Below are positions 35,278 to 47,000 of a DNA stretch of 64,000 bases, piece by piece; within the stretch, counting starts at the first letter, position 1; each line of letters begins with the position of its first letter. The notes beneath the pieces were generated by a model. That model ran no database searches, had not been told where the DNA came from, and saw only the letters and a program-made list of their open reading frames with translations. The DNA comes from Phoronis australis (taxonomy: Eukaryota > Phoronida > Phoronidae): assembly GCA_002633005.1 (NCBI GenBank), contig NMRA01000069.1:634233-698232 (forward strand), in the 5' to 3' direction. The position numbers were made by a program, and so were the translations under genes.

Positions 35278-36456
35278 TTAGAAGAAACGGTGAAACTTTT
35301 CCCAAGCTTTTGTGAGTGCTTCGGGGGAAAACTCACCCCACTTCGCTATAAAACTGGCGTTTGAAAGCTCACCAGGGTTTGGGCCAATGAGGTCTGTATG
35401 AAATGGCGGAACTCCTAATTTCCGAATTACTAGACTCAGGTAAACATCGTCAAATCTAATTTTCTTTACAAATCTCATGCCAATGTCAACTTCCCGCGCC
35501 AGCTCCTGGTTTAGGACATAGGTGCCAGCGGGTGCTAAGGGCGGGTATTCCGACAGAGGGTAGTCCTCGAATGACACGTACCATTTACTGTTGTTGTTTC
35601 GTACCGGTGGGTGATATCCTTTGAACCATCCAAGATAAAGTCTTTTTGTTTGTCTCACTTGTTTCGATTTCAATAGCTTCCTCAAACCTTTGGGGTTGAG
35701 CAGCACGTCATCGTCAAGGAAAACAGTGTAATTTGCGCCACCACAGTATTTAACTGCCCAATGAATTGCAAATTCCATCTTTGTACCCGTGTTTGAATAA
35801 ATATCTGGGAAATTACCTTGTACAAGATCCTGATACAGTTTGTTTTCCGCATGTAAATCTGTCTGTATGTCCTCCTCTGGGCTTGTTCCCAGAACAAATA
35901 TTCTTTTAGACATTTGGAGCAGCATTGATTCATTCCCCCAGGTACGCCTAATTGCCATCCTTGAGTCTATCTTTCGAGGATGACTTTTTATAATATATAA
36001 CATTTGTGGTTCACCGGTGCATAGACGTCCAATGATCGTCGAACAGTTAAATCGATTAATGACAGGGACATCTACATTTTCTCCCCGTTGGACCTTGGCA
36101 ACGATTTCAGGGAGGTTGACATCCAAGGGATAGAACTGTTGAAAAGGACCAATTGGTATTCGGTCCCTTGGCATAATTGAGGAGCGTGTAGGCCTAACTT
36201 TTACATCTCTAACAGGCGAAATGGCCAACTGGTACATTTTTGAGGCGGATGGTTTCGAAGTGTCGGAAAAAACATCGCGGTTTGCATCGCTTTGCACTTC
36301 TGGAGATACTCCAAAGTCACTTTTGGGTACTGATTTCTTGTAATTTTCATACTCTCTGTTACTGACCCAGGCACGTCGCAGAAGAAAGAAGTTTGACGAC
36401 ACAACCAATACGAAAATTGCTAAAATCATTACTTTGTAAAGTCTCTGGAAATACAT
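35278..36456 (-). CDS. Beta-1,3-galactosyltransferase-like protein (GT31), single coding exon
   Basis: The intact 392-residue frame has the full GT31 layout. Residues 1-7 are a short cytosolic tail and 8-27 a signal-anchor helix (ILAIFVLVVS core); a variable stem runs to about 145. The catalytic domain then carries IRRTWG (169-174), FVLG (187-190), the acidic E...Y.DLVQGNFPDIY segment (204-220), the metal-binding DDD (248-250), GTYVLN (311-316) and FDDVY (335-339). This predicts a type II Golgi enzyme that transfers galactose or N-acetylglucosamine from a UDP-sugar in beta-1,3 linkage to glycans; the acceptor cannot be told. Sequons lie at N137, N175, N242, N288 and N366. FDDVY replaces the commoner EDVYxG, and GTYVLN the commoner GxGYVLS. 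Length is normal for the family. On the minus strand a good donor (AAAG/GTGAGT, about 36525) and an AG just before the ATG (about 36465) hint at a short 5'-UTR intron. Confidence 0.92.
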   Translation of the reverse strand: MYFQRLYKVMILAIFVLVVSSNFFLLRRAWVSNREYENYKKSVPKSDFGVSPEVQSDANRDVFSDTSKPSASKMYQLAISPVRDVKVRPTRSSIMPRDRIPIGPFQQFYPLDVNLPEIVAKVQRGENVDVPVINRFNCSTIIGRLCTGEPQMLYIIKSHPRKIDSRMAIRRTWGNESMLLQMSKRIFVLGTSPEEDIQTDLHAENKLYQDLVQGNFPDIYSNTGTKMEFAIHWAVKYCGGANYTVFLDDDVLLNPKGLRKLLKSKQVRQTKRLYLGWFKGYHPPVRNNNSKWYVSFEDYPLSEYPPLAPAGTYVLNQELAREVDIGMRFVKKIRFDDVYLSLVIRKLGVPPFHTDLIGPNPGELSNASFIAKWGEFSPEALTKAWEKFHRFF

Positions 36457-39400
36457 GACAGCTGGTTAACGCACGGCACCAAAGACTGTTGTAGGAACCA
36501 GTGTTGTACTTGGTCAGGTTAACTCACCTTTCCAGATGGAGCACAAATCCTGAAAATATCAAACAAGCGATAGATCAAATTGCAATGGAAAGAGCCTAGT
36601 GGTCAAAATCTCCGCTTTAAATGTCACATTTTAGATGTCCTTGGTTTAACAAAAATACTATTAATTATTTAAAGTGGCAATAAAATGCCTTTGATTACAG
36701 AAAACATCTTTTGATTTAGACCATTCAAGGTACATGTTCCTAAGTGGAAACATTTCGATTTTGCTGCATTAAGGTGGGCATACCTATATGATATAATAAG
36801 TACCCACATAAACATTAGTTGGACGTGGGAGCTACTGTAGTCCAGAGAGTATAGTATAGAATGAGTCAAACCGTATTCAGTTAGATTTACAGGCCACAGT
36901 GGGTACTTCTGTATAGTCTTTCCATGGTAGCGGATACCTAGATATTTAAATAGATGTACCAACTGTGGTAAGTACATCTTTCTAAATTTTGGAACACATG
37001 TCGGAGTACACCTACATATTTATGAGTACTTGTAGGAACGGATACTTCTTACATAAATATAGATGACGAACCTGGAGTCTGTACTCCTAAGCTCCTACAT
37101 GTATGTTGATACGTGTTGTTATTAATGCACGTGCTGAACAAGGCTAGAGTTGGTAGAAGCCGGTATTTTGAAAAATGTCGTTAAGTTGATGGCTTTTGTC
37201 AATGCTTTGTTCTAACCTTTTTCGAGCTGATTAACTTAAGAGAAACATTCTTGCACCTCTTCGGAGATCGTAAAGAGTGAAAGAAAATGCCAGTGGACAA
37301 CCAATGGTGGACATTGTTGTTTTTTCATGCACCACAGCGCTCCAAACGGGCGCGTGAGGCAGCAGCAAATATGGAAGAACGTGAAAAAGCAACGCTGCCT
37401 ACGGCTGCAGCAACAGTCGGTTGAATGATCGTGAACAGATAGATAGGACGATTGGAACGAAAGATGTTTTTTCGTGGAACTGTGGTTGAAGTTCGCTACA
37501 TTTTACCTGTCAATATTGCCCTGAATACGCATTAAAGACTATCTCTACCGGTAACACCTATAAATGTGGTTCCTACAGAATGTTATGAGCATAGCTCCGA
37601 ACCCCATTGACGCCCTTAATTGCTATTTGTAATGAACTGCTGATCTAATTGGGTAGTTTTTGTCTACCTCACCGCAAGAATCACCTTTAAATTCAAGCAT
37701 CTGCGTATCGGTCCTTTGCTGTTTGTGCTGGGATCTCTCGGTTACGCAATATGACACGAAAAGGCAACTTCACTCATCATTTGAGGGGCCTAGCTTTGAG
37801 TGAAACTCGAATTGTCATATTATGGTAAGACTTTGCCAGTACTATCTGGTTAGCCCAAAACATCTAAAATAACAAAATTTCGTTGACGTTAGCTAACGTG
37901 TGATAATTGATTAATACAATATGAGTTGATGAAACTGTTTTTTCGTGGATAGATGATATTTAACGTCAACATCTGTACTTCTCTTCGCACACACCGCTAA
38001 GTGCCGCTACGGTCCATGAAACAATAATGACGGGGGCTAATTAATCAAACCTCTATTTAACAAAACAATTACAAAGTGAAACACATTATATCCAAGTAAT
38101 AACATTATGTGAAGTACCTACCAAATAATAAATATGAAATGATAAAAGTTAATATACATGAGAAATACAATTACGGCGGCCAATGTGATTAGTCTTAGCT
38201 TGATCTCAATATCGCACACACAGTATTAGGTACATAAAACTAGTGTTATGCTAAGCTCAGCTTATCGGGACGGTAATCATGCACCGAGAACAATAAGCAA
38301 AATGCTCTTAACAACTTTTTTCGTTATTACCAGAAATACGTAAACTAGGTCATCCGCCAGGTTCTCTGCATCAATTAGGTCAGCGCTTCACATACTCCGC
38401 GTGTCTCAGGCGCAAGGAAGATTTTAGTAGCCCAAAATTACCACAAGTTCAAAAATATTCACTTAAAAGGGAAAGACGAAAGATATCTCTGAACATGTCT
38501 GGACAATATCAAGGGTCACCTCTCGTAATAAAGTCAAAGCGATCCTTATTACCCGTCGCCTTATCTTGCACTTGGTAGTCGACTAATTTTTCCCAATGCA
38601 ACACAAAATTCTAATACACTAAACTTGTGATGACTCATTTCAATTTGAAACCACCCATAATACACTAAAACAAATTAATATTCGGTGCAAAACCTTTTTA
38701 TACCCTGAAATGTGTCGTAAAAATAATTCAGGTGTTTGATTATTCCTAGGCTAGTCCGAAAATAGTTGCATTGGTTTCCTTTCTTTTAAAGTGTATGCCT
38801 TCGACTCCCATAGATTCAAGAGTTAATTTACAGATGAACTCCTTATGCCGTGCATAATGATCAAAATGGTACATAAAAATAAACAGTTATAAGTATACTG
38901 GTGTGAAAATTATCAGTGATTTAACCAAAAATTTCAAATTAGCTTGACCCACTTATGATAGTATGTGGAATTCAAATACACACTCGCTTGAATATTAGCC
39001 ATTTTTCAACCCATTTTGGTCACCACTTTTTTTCTGTGTATTTCAAAAAATATATGCCTATAATGTTGATTATATTGAAATCTATAGGCGCTATCGGCAA
39101 CTGAAATCCCGTCAACGTCTTCGAAGCATTGGCCGTTCAAAGTACGGCACTTCCCGGACCTCAGTGGGCTTTGAATGAATGTTTTGCGTGTAAAAGCGAT
39201 TGAATGTTGACCACCACATGTACACCTTAAAATTACGCTCAATTTTCATACAATTCTGATATGAATTTGGTTAAGGCCTTGTGAATGACACCTGCTATCG
39301 GCAAGTGAGGTCGGGTCAACAAGCAACACGTATAAGGTCATTTTCTGTGAACTGCCTGTATATTAGCCGGGTTGCGTGGGAGGAATTTTCCCGCATGCGC

Positions 39401-39916
39401 AAATAGCTTGTTTGTGGATTTCTGGTAATGTCATATTTAATGGCGTTTGAACACTTCTAAAATCAAAAAAATGGTTAGACATGGTTTTGTACTGCTTTTT
39501 ACCACGAGTTAAAAGGATGTCGAATTAATCATCAGTTTCAACAATGTGTACTCTGTTTCACTTTATACCCTTTACCCACAGCCATAAAAGCTTTAATTCC
39601 GTTACCAACATTTTGGTATGATATCTGAAATGTTTCTTCTTTAATTTGCGTACTTTTAATAAAGAAATATTATTTTTTATTTTTGTGTCATCAATGGATC
39701 CGGTCTCCACCATTTTGTTGTTCTATGAACCGTAGTGGTCTCGAAAACTAAGTTCGTTTGAGTATAACGAAAAGTTGCATATGAGTAGAATGCAATAATA
39801 GCAATCGGACAGACAATATTTCAGTTTTGCGTTTCCAAAAGACCCTAAGATCGCTCACAAATGGCACACGTTCTTGCGTCGGACATAGGTATGACAGTAC
39901 AATCCTATACGTTATT
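36457..39916. other. Long stretch without a recognisable gene
   Basis: The first ~100 bp is the 5' flank of the GT31 gene. Beyond that I see only short motif-free frames and AT-rich unique sequence; the words 'gtaggtac/gtacac' recur around 36700-37100 without a clear period. Confidence 0.5.
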
Positions 39917-39948
39917 GTTCTAAAATCACCTCGACCCCCTTGACCCCC
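39917..39948. mobile_element. Solo end fragment of the foldback element
   Basis: 'tgttctaaaatcacctcgac' followed by 'cccc' runs matches the terminal arm of the foldback element at 48536-49074 (left arm 'tgttctaaaatcccctcgac'). No matching second arm is seen within the next kilobase. Confidence 0.6.
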
Positions 39949-40225
39949 CGCTAACCAGATTTGAATTCAACATTTGAGTTTCCTGATCAACTCGTGGATG
40001 ACACTAAAACCTTTTATGAAAGTTCCACCATAACCCATGCTCTACAATTAACGAGTCATGCTACCACGTGTTCAGGTTGAAATCGGTGATAGAATCATCT
40101 TGGTTAAAACCACTTAATCTTGATTGTTGGCTGCTGCATGTCAAAAGAACAAATTATCAATGTAAGATCCATATACGAGCCTTGTACCAGTAACGGGGAC
40201 ACGTGAAAATCTGAAATTTCCCCAG

Positions 40226-40449
40226 ATGGCTCTATCATTAGCCAAGAAGAAGACCTGTTAAATGCTAACTGCAAATATAAATTAAAAGAATTGCTTGTGC
40301 AAAAATGTGCTTGTGTTGATAGTCAGGCATGCCATGTTGCGAGCTGTGTGACTGTCCAGATTGAGCAACACGGTGTCTCAGTTTTTGTTGACGATGATGA
40401 TGGTGTTAACGCATCGAAGCCACTTGTCAAGCGTGTGCTATGTTGTTAA
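40226..40449 (+). CDS. Possible 3'-terminal exon of an unknown gene
   Basis: A plausible acceptor ('gaaatttccccag', AG near 40224) opens a frame of about 74 codons ending in TAA at 40447-40449. The peptide is cysteine-rich, with KCACVDSQACHVASC in its middle and an acidic VDDDDG stretch afterwards. I do not recognise it. A stop-free run of this length can arise by chance, and no upstream exon was found, so this is tentative. Confidence 0.2.
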
Positions 40450-41049
40450 GTATTTTAAAAACTGAAGCATTATGTCGTGTTCATTGTGTTTATTGAGACT
40501 GTTAGAAATGTATTCAGTGTCACCTCTCCGCGCTGGTTCGCAATGACCGACATTGTGGTTAATGAAAATTATGGCAATATTGTAACGAAGAAGCATTGGA
40601 AATGTTACGTTATCCTTATTTTTTATTTAGATGTGAAATCTTTATCAAGTTCCAAATGGTTAAAAATATTGTTGTTTTGATATGAGCTCAGATTATACTA
40701 GTATGTTTTTCGGACAACAGTAGACGCTGCTGAAAAATTTATTTTTCCTTTTTTAAAACTTTTTCCAACTAATTGCATAATATTTATCACTTTTCATGTC
40801 TAGTAATTTCAAATGAACAAAACCAAGTCAAATTATGATTCACTTTTGGTAAGCTGGTTTTTAAAGAATGGGTTTTCTATGCCAAATTTTGTAAAAATTT
40901 CACTAATTGAAAACTGAGAACAGTCATTAATTTCAGTGTGTTCGGGAAGAGTTAACTTATACTAATTAATTTCTCTTTGATGTGGTGCTAAATAATATAA
41001 GAAAATGACAATTCCCTTCTCAATCAATAAAAAGAAGCAAAACCGTACT
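40450..41049. other. No recognisable gene
   Basis: AT-rich; the 67-codon frame at 40477-40680 has no recognised motif. Confidence 0.5.
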
Positions 41050-41700
41050 AAACAAAATGACCTGGAAAGGTGCATTGAGTCTTTAAATATTTAATTTACA
41101 ACAGAAATTTTCTAAGAAGGCGAGAAATAGTTTCTGAAACTAACCACTGAATTAGACAATGTTGTGAGGAATATATTAAAGGGGAAACGTTAAGAGCTGG
41201 TTGTAGATGGATTGAAGACGGAGAAAAAGCACCAGAATAATTTTGTCATCAGGAAAAAAGAAATGACACCAGAAGAACAGTAACAAAGATTGTTACTCAA
41301 CCTGGCAGGACAATAACTACCCAGGAGGAAATACTTGACGAAATTAAAACATTTAACGAACATCTGTATGATGAGAGTGGTCATTTTTCGGCAAATATAG
41401 AAATTGATACAATAATACGTGATTACAGTATATCAAAAGTAACAAAAGATCCAAACGAATTTTCAAACTGGGAAATTTTATAGGCAGAACTGGAAATGTT
41501 TTAAAATTCGAGAAAAGGGGATAAAAGTCCTGGAATTGACGGTTTGACGGTGGAATTTTATAGATTGTTTTAAAGAGCTGGGACCTCTTATTCTTCGTTC
41601 ATTTAAGCTCAACTTTTTCACAGGGATGCTAAAATGTCTCAAAAACGTGCAAGGTAAACCTTGGGAACTTTTCAGATTCTTAAACTACATCACCATCAAG
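41050..41700 (+). pseudogene. L1/Tx1-type LINE ORF2 fragment (linker to RT start)
   Basis: Translation across stops gives the L1-group linker signature RWIEDGEKA, then FCHQEKRN (about 41208-41265), a QEEILDEIKTFNEHLYD stretch (about 41325-41370), and GDKSPGIDGLTVEFYRLF (about 41517-41570). The last is the NKSPGxDGxxxEFY motif that opens the L1 RT domain. At least three stops and a frameshift make it dead, and the catalytic core is missing. This is a different lineage from the CR1-like and I-like elements further right. Confidence 0.75.
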
Positions 41701-42068
41701 ATTTTATTGCCCCCCCCCCCCAACTTAGCCATTGGAGTTATCTCCTGGACTTCCTAGAGTTGCATGAACTATGGCCTATCAGTCTGTTTGTGTTCAAGAT
41801 TTCTTGAGAATTAATGCATGTTATCGACATAAACATCAGTGTCCAATAGTAGAAAATGGAATGTAGATGCCACGCAAATAGTATGTCACGACCGTATCCG
41901 GCATGGTCGTTGTTGAAGAAGAAATGAAATCAGTGTTGTGAAGGCATAAAGGTGTTTGTTATCTTGATTCGATGTCGTTGGTCCTTGCTCGTCTGAGTGT
42001 GTATGACGTATGTATGTAGTATCACGTGACTGAGGAATTCTGGGAACCGCCGGAAGATACTTTATCTG
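41701..42068. other. No recognisable gene
   Basis: A C homopolymer run (about 41710-41720) and unique sequence lead up to MITE A copy 4. Confidence 0.5.
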
Positions 42069-42210
42069 GCGTGCGTTCAGTAACGCTAGGACCTACGCTA
42101 GGACCTAACTAAAATCAAGTCAAAGTCACGTGTTCCAATTTGAAATACACGGCAATGTCTCGCGAAGTCTTGCTTTCTAGCGAGGTCCTAGCGCTACTGA
42201 ACGGGAGGCT
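42069..42210 (+). mobile_element. MITE family A, copy 4
   Basis: It begins 'gcgtgcgttcagtaacgc' and ends 'gctactgaacgggaggct', with the full TTCAGTAACGCTAGGACCT-type TIR and an interior like the other copies. It is complete. Confidence 0.9.
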
Positions 42211-42679
42211 GGTTTTCTTGCGTTTCATCCTTCGTGGCAGAAGGATGTGTTCTCAGCGTATATCTTGAAGTTACAAGAATATCAAGGAATGAATGAGGGT
42301 GAACAGCACTGCAGAAATCTCCTAGCTACAAACTATAACACTTGGCGTAGTTGGCAGTCACTACGGGCAGTGCGCTTTGCTTGTTTTTTTTCACCGGTGT
42401 GGTTGGTAGAGTTCTCGCGCGAATGTACATATTTTCATGTACTATCATTTTCTTGTTTGTACATTACCCAGTTGTTTATTGAGTTTGTTTTTGTTTTTCT
42501 CACATGGTATTTAATTGTACTATTTAGTATTTTTTTCAGTAGTTTGTCTTGAGTCTTTCAGTTCCTCTTGAAGACCACTGACCATGTCTTCCAAGATTCT
42601 AATGATTTCCTGTGACGCCACAACACATCCTAGAACTTCCGGGTATGACTACTAATGCTGCTGCAGCAATTATCGACTT
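42211..42679. other. Unassigned sequence with a short dispersed repeat
   Basis: 'ctacaagaatatcanggan' followed by 'acaaactnnaac' (42262-42335) recurs at 47279-47345. The translated version (LQEYxG...GE...LL.TN) is shared, suggesting a scrap of a common element. No gene is recognised. Confidence 0.4.
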
Positions 42680-43605
42680 AAAGTCCTGGTCTCAAACTGC
42701 CCATGTGGTTCCAGTATCCGAAAATACTTACTAAATAAAATCTTATTTTCTACACCCTTTCTTTATATTCGTTTCGAAAGCGACGTTTTAACAGTATTTG
42801 ACCCTTCTCTGTGAGCGTATAATTACCGGTTGTCATCGGTTATTTCCGTACCCACACCTACGGCTCATCAGTTCAGGAACTGGTCCTGAACGCCGACATT
42901 TTTTGTAACTGAATGTGCTATCGCTTGCTCGAAAAATCTTCATTATTTTGTTTTATAATATAATATCTCGTGATTCGTTTGTATATGTAGTGTATTTATA
43001 GTTTGTAGTTAGTGGTCGTTGAATTTTTTGGAAGGTTACGCATACTTATTATGTTAAAATAGCATTGGTGTTTAGTTCCTAACGTAGGGCGGTCGAACCT
43101 AGGTACCAGTATGAGTTCGTGTTGATTTTTTTCGTTTTGAAAATGTACTATGCTATCATCGGAAAGGTAGTGCATTCTACTCAGTAAAAATCGGGGTAAA
43201 CAAAGTAAAGTTATTGCAATGTTTGTGGCGAAATTTGGATCACTTTGTTTGGATCGGGTCGGCCATGCTGGAGGACAGCGGGATAAGTTACGAGTTTAAA
43301 ACTTTGTGTAAATTGTTTTCGCCAATGAGTACGGTGAAATTTAGTGAGACATATCTTACTTACTATTATGCACGATTCAACAGTGTTCACCAAATTTCAG
43401 CCTCGCAGTTGTTACTCATTAAGTGATGAATGTGCTCACAATTCCCGTTGGACGTCTCATTTCTGGCGGCACCGACAACTTGGCGATTTTTGCTGAACTG
43501 TTACTTTCAACCTGTTAATTTGTAATTTGTGAAAATTTAACGTTGGTACATTTTGGAAAACGTTGCTACAAAATAAGAACTTTGTTCAATTTTCGTGTTT
43601 TTTGA

Positions 43606-44505
43606 TGCAAACATATAAGATATATTCGAATTATTTTACTGTGAATGTCCCATTCAGGTGATCTTACACTAAGCTAAAAAAATAGATGAAATAAATTTGA
43701 ATTAGTTTTTTGTTTGACTGTCAACTGCTGTTGAAGGCCTGATTAGGTGTCACAAAATGATTCATATTTTTCTAAATTTTAAGTCTCAATTGCTTTCAAG
43801 TCATGTTTTGTAACTTATTGCTTCTTAATTCAAGTTGTCAAGTCAACAATATGAATAATCTTAATTTGAGAAATTAGCTACGTTGGATTGTGAAGCTTCA
43901 AGTCTCCAATTCATGTTCCTTGCAACTTCATATTTTTTAATCATGCTTGTCAAATTCTGGTGAAAGGAAACACTATTCGGTCACCATGGTAATAATTACA
44001 TGTATATCCACTTTCATATCATGAAAACTTTTGCTGTTGAATAGTGTTTGTAGTGCTAAAGGTTGTAAAGTATTGTGCATTTTAAGTTACTTACTATGTT
44101 AAAGGGTTGAATCATTTTGGCTTAATGAATAAAAAATGATAACATTTTGTATTGAACTTATCATACTTTTGTGCTCCAACGAGCCCCCTATTTGGAGAAA
44201 TGGAAAAAACGTCTGCCTCAGTCAGAGAACCATGAACTCCGAAAAAAGTAAAAACGAGACAATATTTCACTAGAAAACAGGAAGTGCCAAAATTTAGCGT
44301 CTGCACTTCATAGCTCTGAACATACCCAGTGAATTTTATAATAAAAGATAGACATTCCCAAAAATTTCAGCCCTCCCCCCCATTTTTTAAGCTTGGAGCG
44401 CTCATACAAAGACTGGGAAAATCTTTTTGAGAGCCAACAACTTTGCACAGTTCGCCAGAAGTACCCAAGTTCTAAATAAACCTCCTTTGAGCGAGCGCTG
44501 TGGCC
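43606..44505. mobile_element. ~0.9-kb segment present only in repeat copy 2
   Basis: This is AT-rich, noncoding sequence between the two matching halves. It includes a diverged MITE C (44168-44410). Whether it is one insertion or a segment lost from copy 1 cannot be decided from two copies. Confidence 0.5.
44168..44410. mobile_element. MITE family C, copy 2 (diverged)
   Basis: The ends are 'gtgctccaacgagccccc' and 'ccctccccccc...cttggagcgctca'. The interior keeps the family order (ttggagaaatggaaaaaacgtctgcct, cf. 31580-31620, and gagacaa), but the TGCGCGCA ends have decayed. Confidence 0.6.
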
Positions 44506-44822
44506 AGTGACCAGGTAGGCATAAGGGTAGCCTTGTCGCAAAGCTGTATAGGCCTACTAACAAGCTGTAGTTAGTCTTCGTACTGGTAGCTGGCACTGAG
44601 GCTAGCTAAGGGCTGCCGCGGCAGTGTGACACAGGACAAACCAGCCCGTAATTTTACGCAAGTGTCTGAAACTACCTTTGAATATATACGACATTTATGA
44701 TTTGAACATTTTACTTCTACAAAACAGCTTACAACCGCATGCCTTTACCGTTCGCCAGTGTCTGGTCTCGATCCGCACCGGGTCCGATAAGCTGCGTCCC
44801 GAGTCCGGCAAAATAACTTCTG

Positions 44823-45143
44823 TCAAAATTTATACGCTACATTTCTCCAGCAAACTTGATAGAATTGTCCGTATTTTGATTTTATTAAATTTAAGGCGCT
44901 GTCGATTATTTTATCCCCATTGGCAAGACGGTAACAGGCACTCGTCCATTCACACTGACGGCGTTTTCTTAGCCTGGGTTCCTGAATGAATTGTTCTTCC
45001 GGGTTCGCGGTAAGTTCAAAATGGCGGTGGTTCTTCGGGTGCGAATCGTGAGTGGCGCGTTCATTTAAACTTTTCTCGAGTACGGATCGTGTGTTAGTTA
45101 TGGGGTAGGTACTTATTGGATCCTTATAACATCCTCTAACCAT
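44823..45143 (-). pseudogene. Repeat-borne ORF of unknown function, copy 2
   Basis: The 106-codon frame is homologous to 34402-34662. It shares the N-terminal ~60 residues and then runs on because a downstream indel changes the frame. No recognised domain. Confidence 0.3.
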
Positions 45144-45189
45144 GTAATAAGGGTTAACAACGAGTGAGACCAGGACTTTAAAGACAACG

Positions 45190-47000
45190 CCAGGGATTAC
45201 TCCTGAGCATAAAATTAAAATACATTCCGCTTAGAGGCCGACCAGGACGATGCAAAACACACATCGGTTTCTCCATCCCGACAGGTCTGCCTGAGGATTT
45301 GGTTGAAGCTGTAGAATTGGTCGACTACTATCGTAAGAAAACGCCATCTCAAGTAGTATCAACTCCTTATTTTTTCCCAAAATTGTGCCTAAACATACTC
45401 CTTCCAAATTGAGTATTTCTAGCGGTGGTGCTTATGCGAAGACACTCTCTTCTTTGCATACTAGCATGTCACCAAAATCTTCGAGGTTATCGACTAATTA
45501 CCTGCAAAGCGCTATGCTCTAACTTTCAGCGATAAGCTAGGCAGCTGGGAAATTTTTTATGGAAGTTTAACAATGTCGCCCGGGAAAATTGTTGGCCTAG
45601 ACAGAAGTTCCATACTTAGTTAGGTGTGTGTTAATCACTGTTTAGAGGGGGATGCTTCTCGGTCATTCGCCAACCATAATAAAGCTTATCCAAATGCATC
45701 TTATGACCTGAAAAAGAAATGTTTTATCGCTTTTGGTGCTGAGGTCGAGAGCAACAACGTGCACCAGCTAAGATTTCAGTCAGCCAAACAAGCTCATGAT
45801 GAATTGCTTGAGAGATCTGTTGACCGGTGAACGAGTTTATTCTTACTAGCCTTTCCAGATACCTGGTATTCTGACAAAGGTCAGGTTGTCCTTCGCTTCT
45901 GTTTGGGTTTAAAGGGCCGAGATGTTGCGCAGTGGACAATTAGCAGCATACTGGAGTAAGTCATGGGGGCTTTGAATGTCACAAGATGGTTTTCAACCAC
46001 CAAAGACCTTATGCTATATTCAAAACCAACTAAAATCGTTTCTTTCTGTAGGGACGTCAGAGGAAAAGTAAGAAGTCACGGATCGTCAGTTGAAAAAGAA
46101 GCCAGCTCTAAGGTTCATTCTTCGTGGCTTTTTAGAGTCCCGTTTAGATGCTCTTGAGGTCAGGTTCAGTACATCAGATGGTTCAGTTTTGTTCCTTAAG
46201 ACTGACAACGCTAAACTTAATTAGAAAATGGATGGTTGAAGTCTGACCTTTCTGAAACCCGTGTTGAAGTGTCAGACAGTTTTAACAACTTGTTTGCAAT
46301 GTTTCAGGCACAGTCAACGAAGCGGCCTTCTCCATCTTCACCGAGAGCTTCGTCACATTCATTTCCTGGAAGATACTCTAATCTTCTTAAGGTGTTCCTG
46401 GTGCGGAAACCTGGGTCATTACAAACTGTCGGCTGGACTGATTTTCCGTGGTGACGAAGATTTAAACGAGTAGGGACTGGGGGGGGGCAGGGGTCTGCCG
46501 CCAGTCCGTACCAAATCCAAAGACCTCACTGATAGCAGGAAAATAGTTGGTCTGTTGGGTTACAAGAAGAAGCACATGAGTAATTCTTCTAGTCCTTGTA
46601 GCTCAACCAATAGTTCAGTCTTTAAAATTAAAACTAGCAAATCATTTGCTCAGACTGGTGAGTTCTCTGTTGCTTTAGCCGATGAAGCCATGTCTATACA
46701 TATTTCTGCTAATGTTGCAAAAGTTTCAGACTCATTGGCACCTTGTGTTGTGCCTAAAGTCTTTGATCCTTAGGAAGTTAGAGGTAATGTTTCGACTGAC
46801 CTCTCACCAACTTCAGGAGCTGTCTTAACTGAGGCGTTTGGTTTGGATGTTTGCGTAAACCCCACTACATCAGCTGGTGAGGCTCTAAAGGAAACAGAAG
46901 AGATAAGGAAAACTGCTTCCGGGAGCATGTAATACGTATCGCTCATCATCGACGGTACGAGTATCAATGAAGTTATCGATTTGGGGCAGATAGTACAATG
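45190..47000 (+). pseudogene. LTR-retrotransposon gag and protease relic
   Basis: Broken frames retain a gag-like capsid region: LKKKCFIAFGAEVESNN and FQSAKQAHDE at 45710-45815, then, after a frameshift, a GQVVLRFCLGLKGRDVAQW segment near 45875-45935. A zinc-knuckle-like CSWCGNLGH follows at about 46403-46430, with the last cysteine lost to a frameshift. Ser/Thr-rich spacer sequence runs to 46770, and a retropepsin-like start IIDGTSINEVIDLG lies near 46940-46985, with DLG in place of the active-site DTG. The order capsid, knuckle, protease fits a Gypsy-type Gag-Pol. Many stops and frameshifts, a damaged catalytic triad and no visible LTRs make it inactive. The element is an old decayed copy and RT/integrase are absent. 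Confidence 0.6.

Larger units (their letters stand above)
42680..45180 (+). repeat. Dispersed ~1.8-kb repeat, copy 2, with an insertion
   Basis: It is collinear with 32915-34725 in the same orientation, about 10 kb away. The match is continuous to 'caattttcgtgttttttg' (43605) and resumes at about 44510 with 'aagggtagccttg'. The intervening ~0.9 kb is absent from copy 1. Confidence 0.85.

Noticed and set aside
35682-35933. 83-codon minus-strand frame within the galactosyltransferase
   Set aside because: It is an out-of-frame shadow of the GT31 coding sequence.
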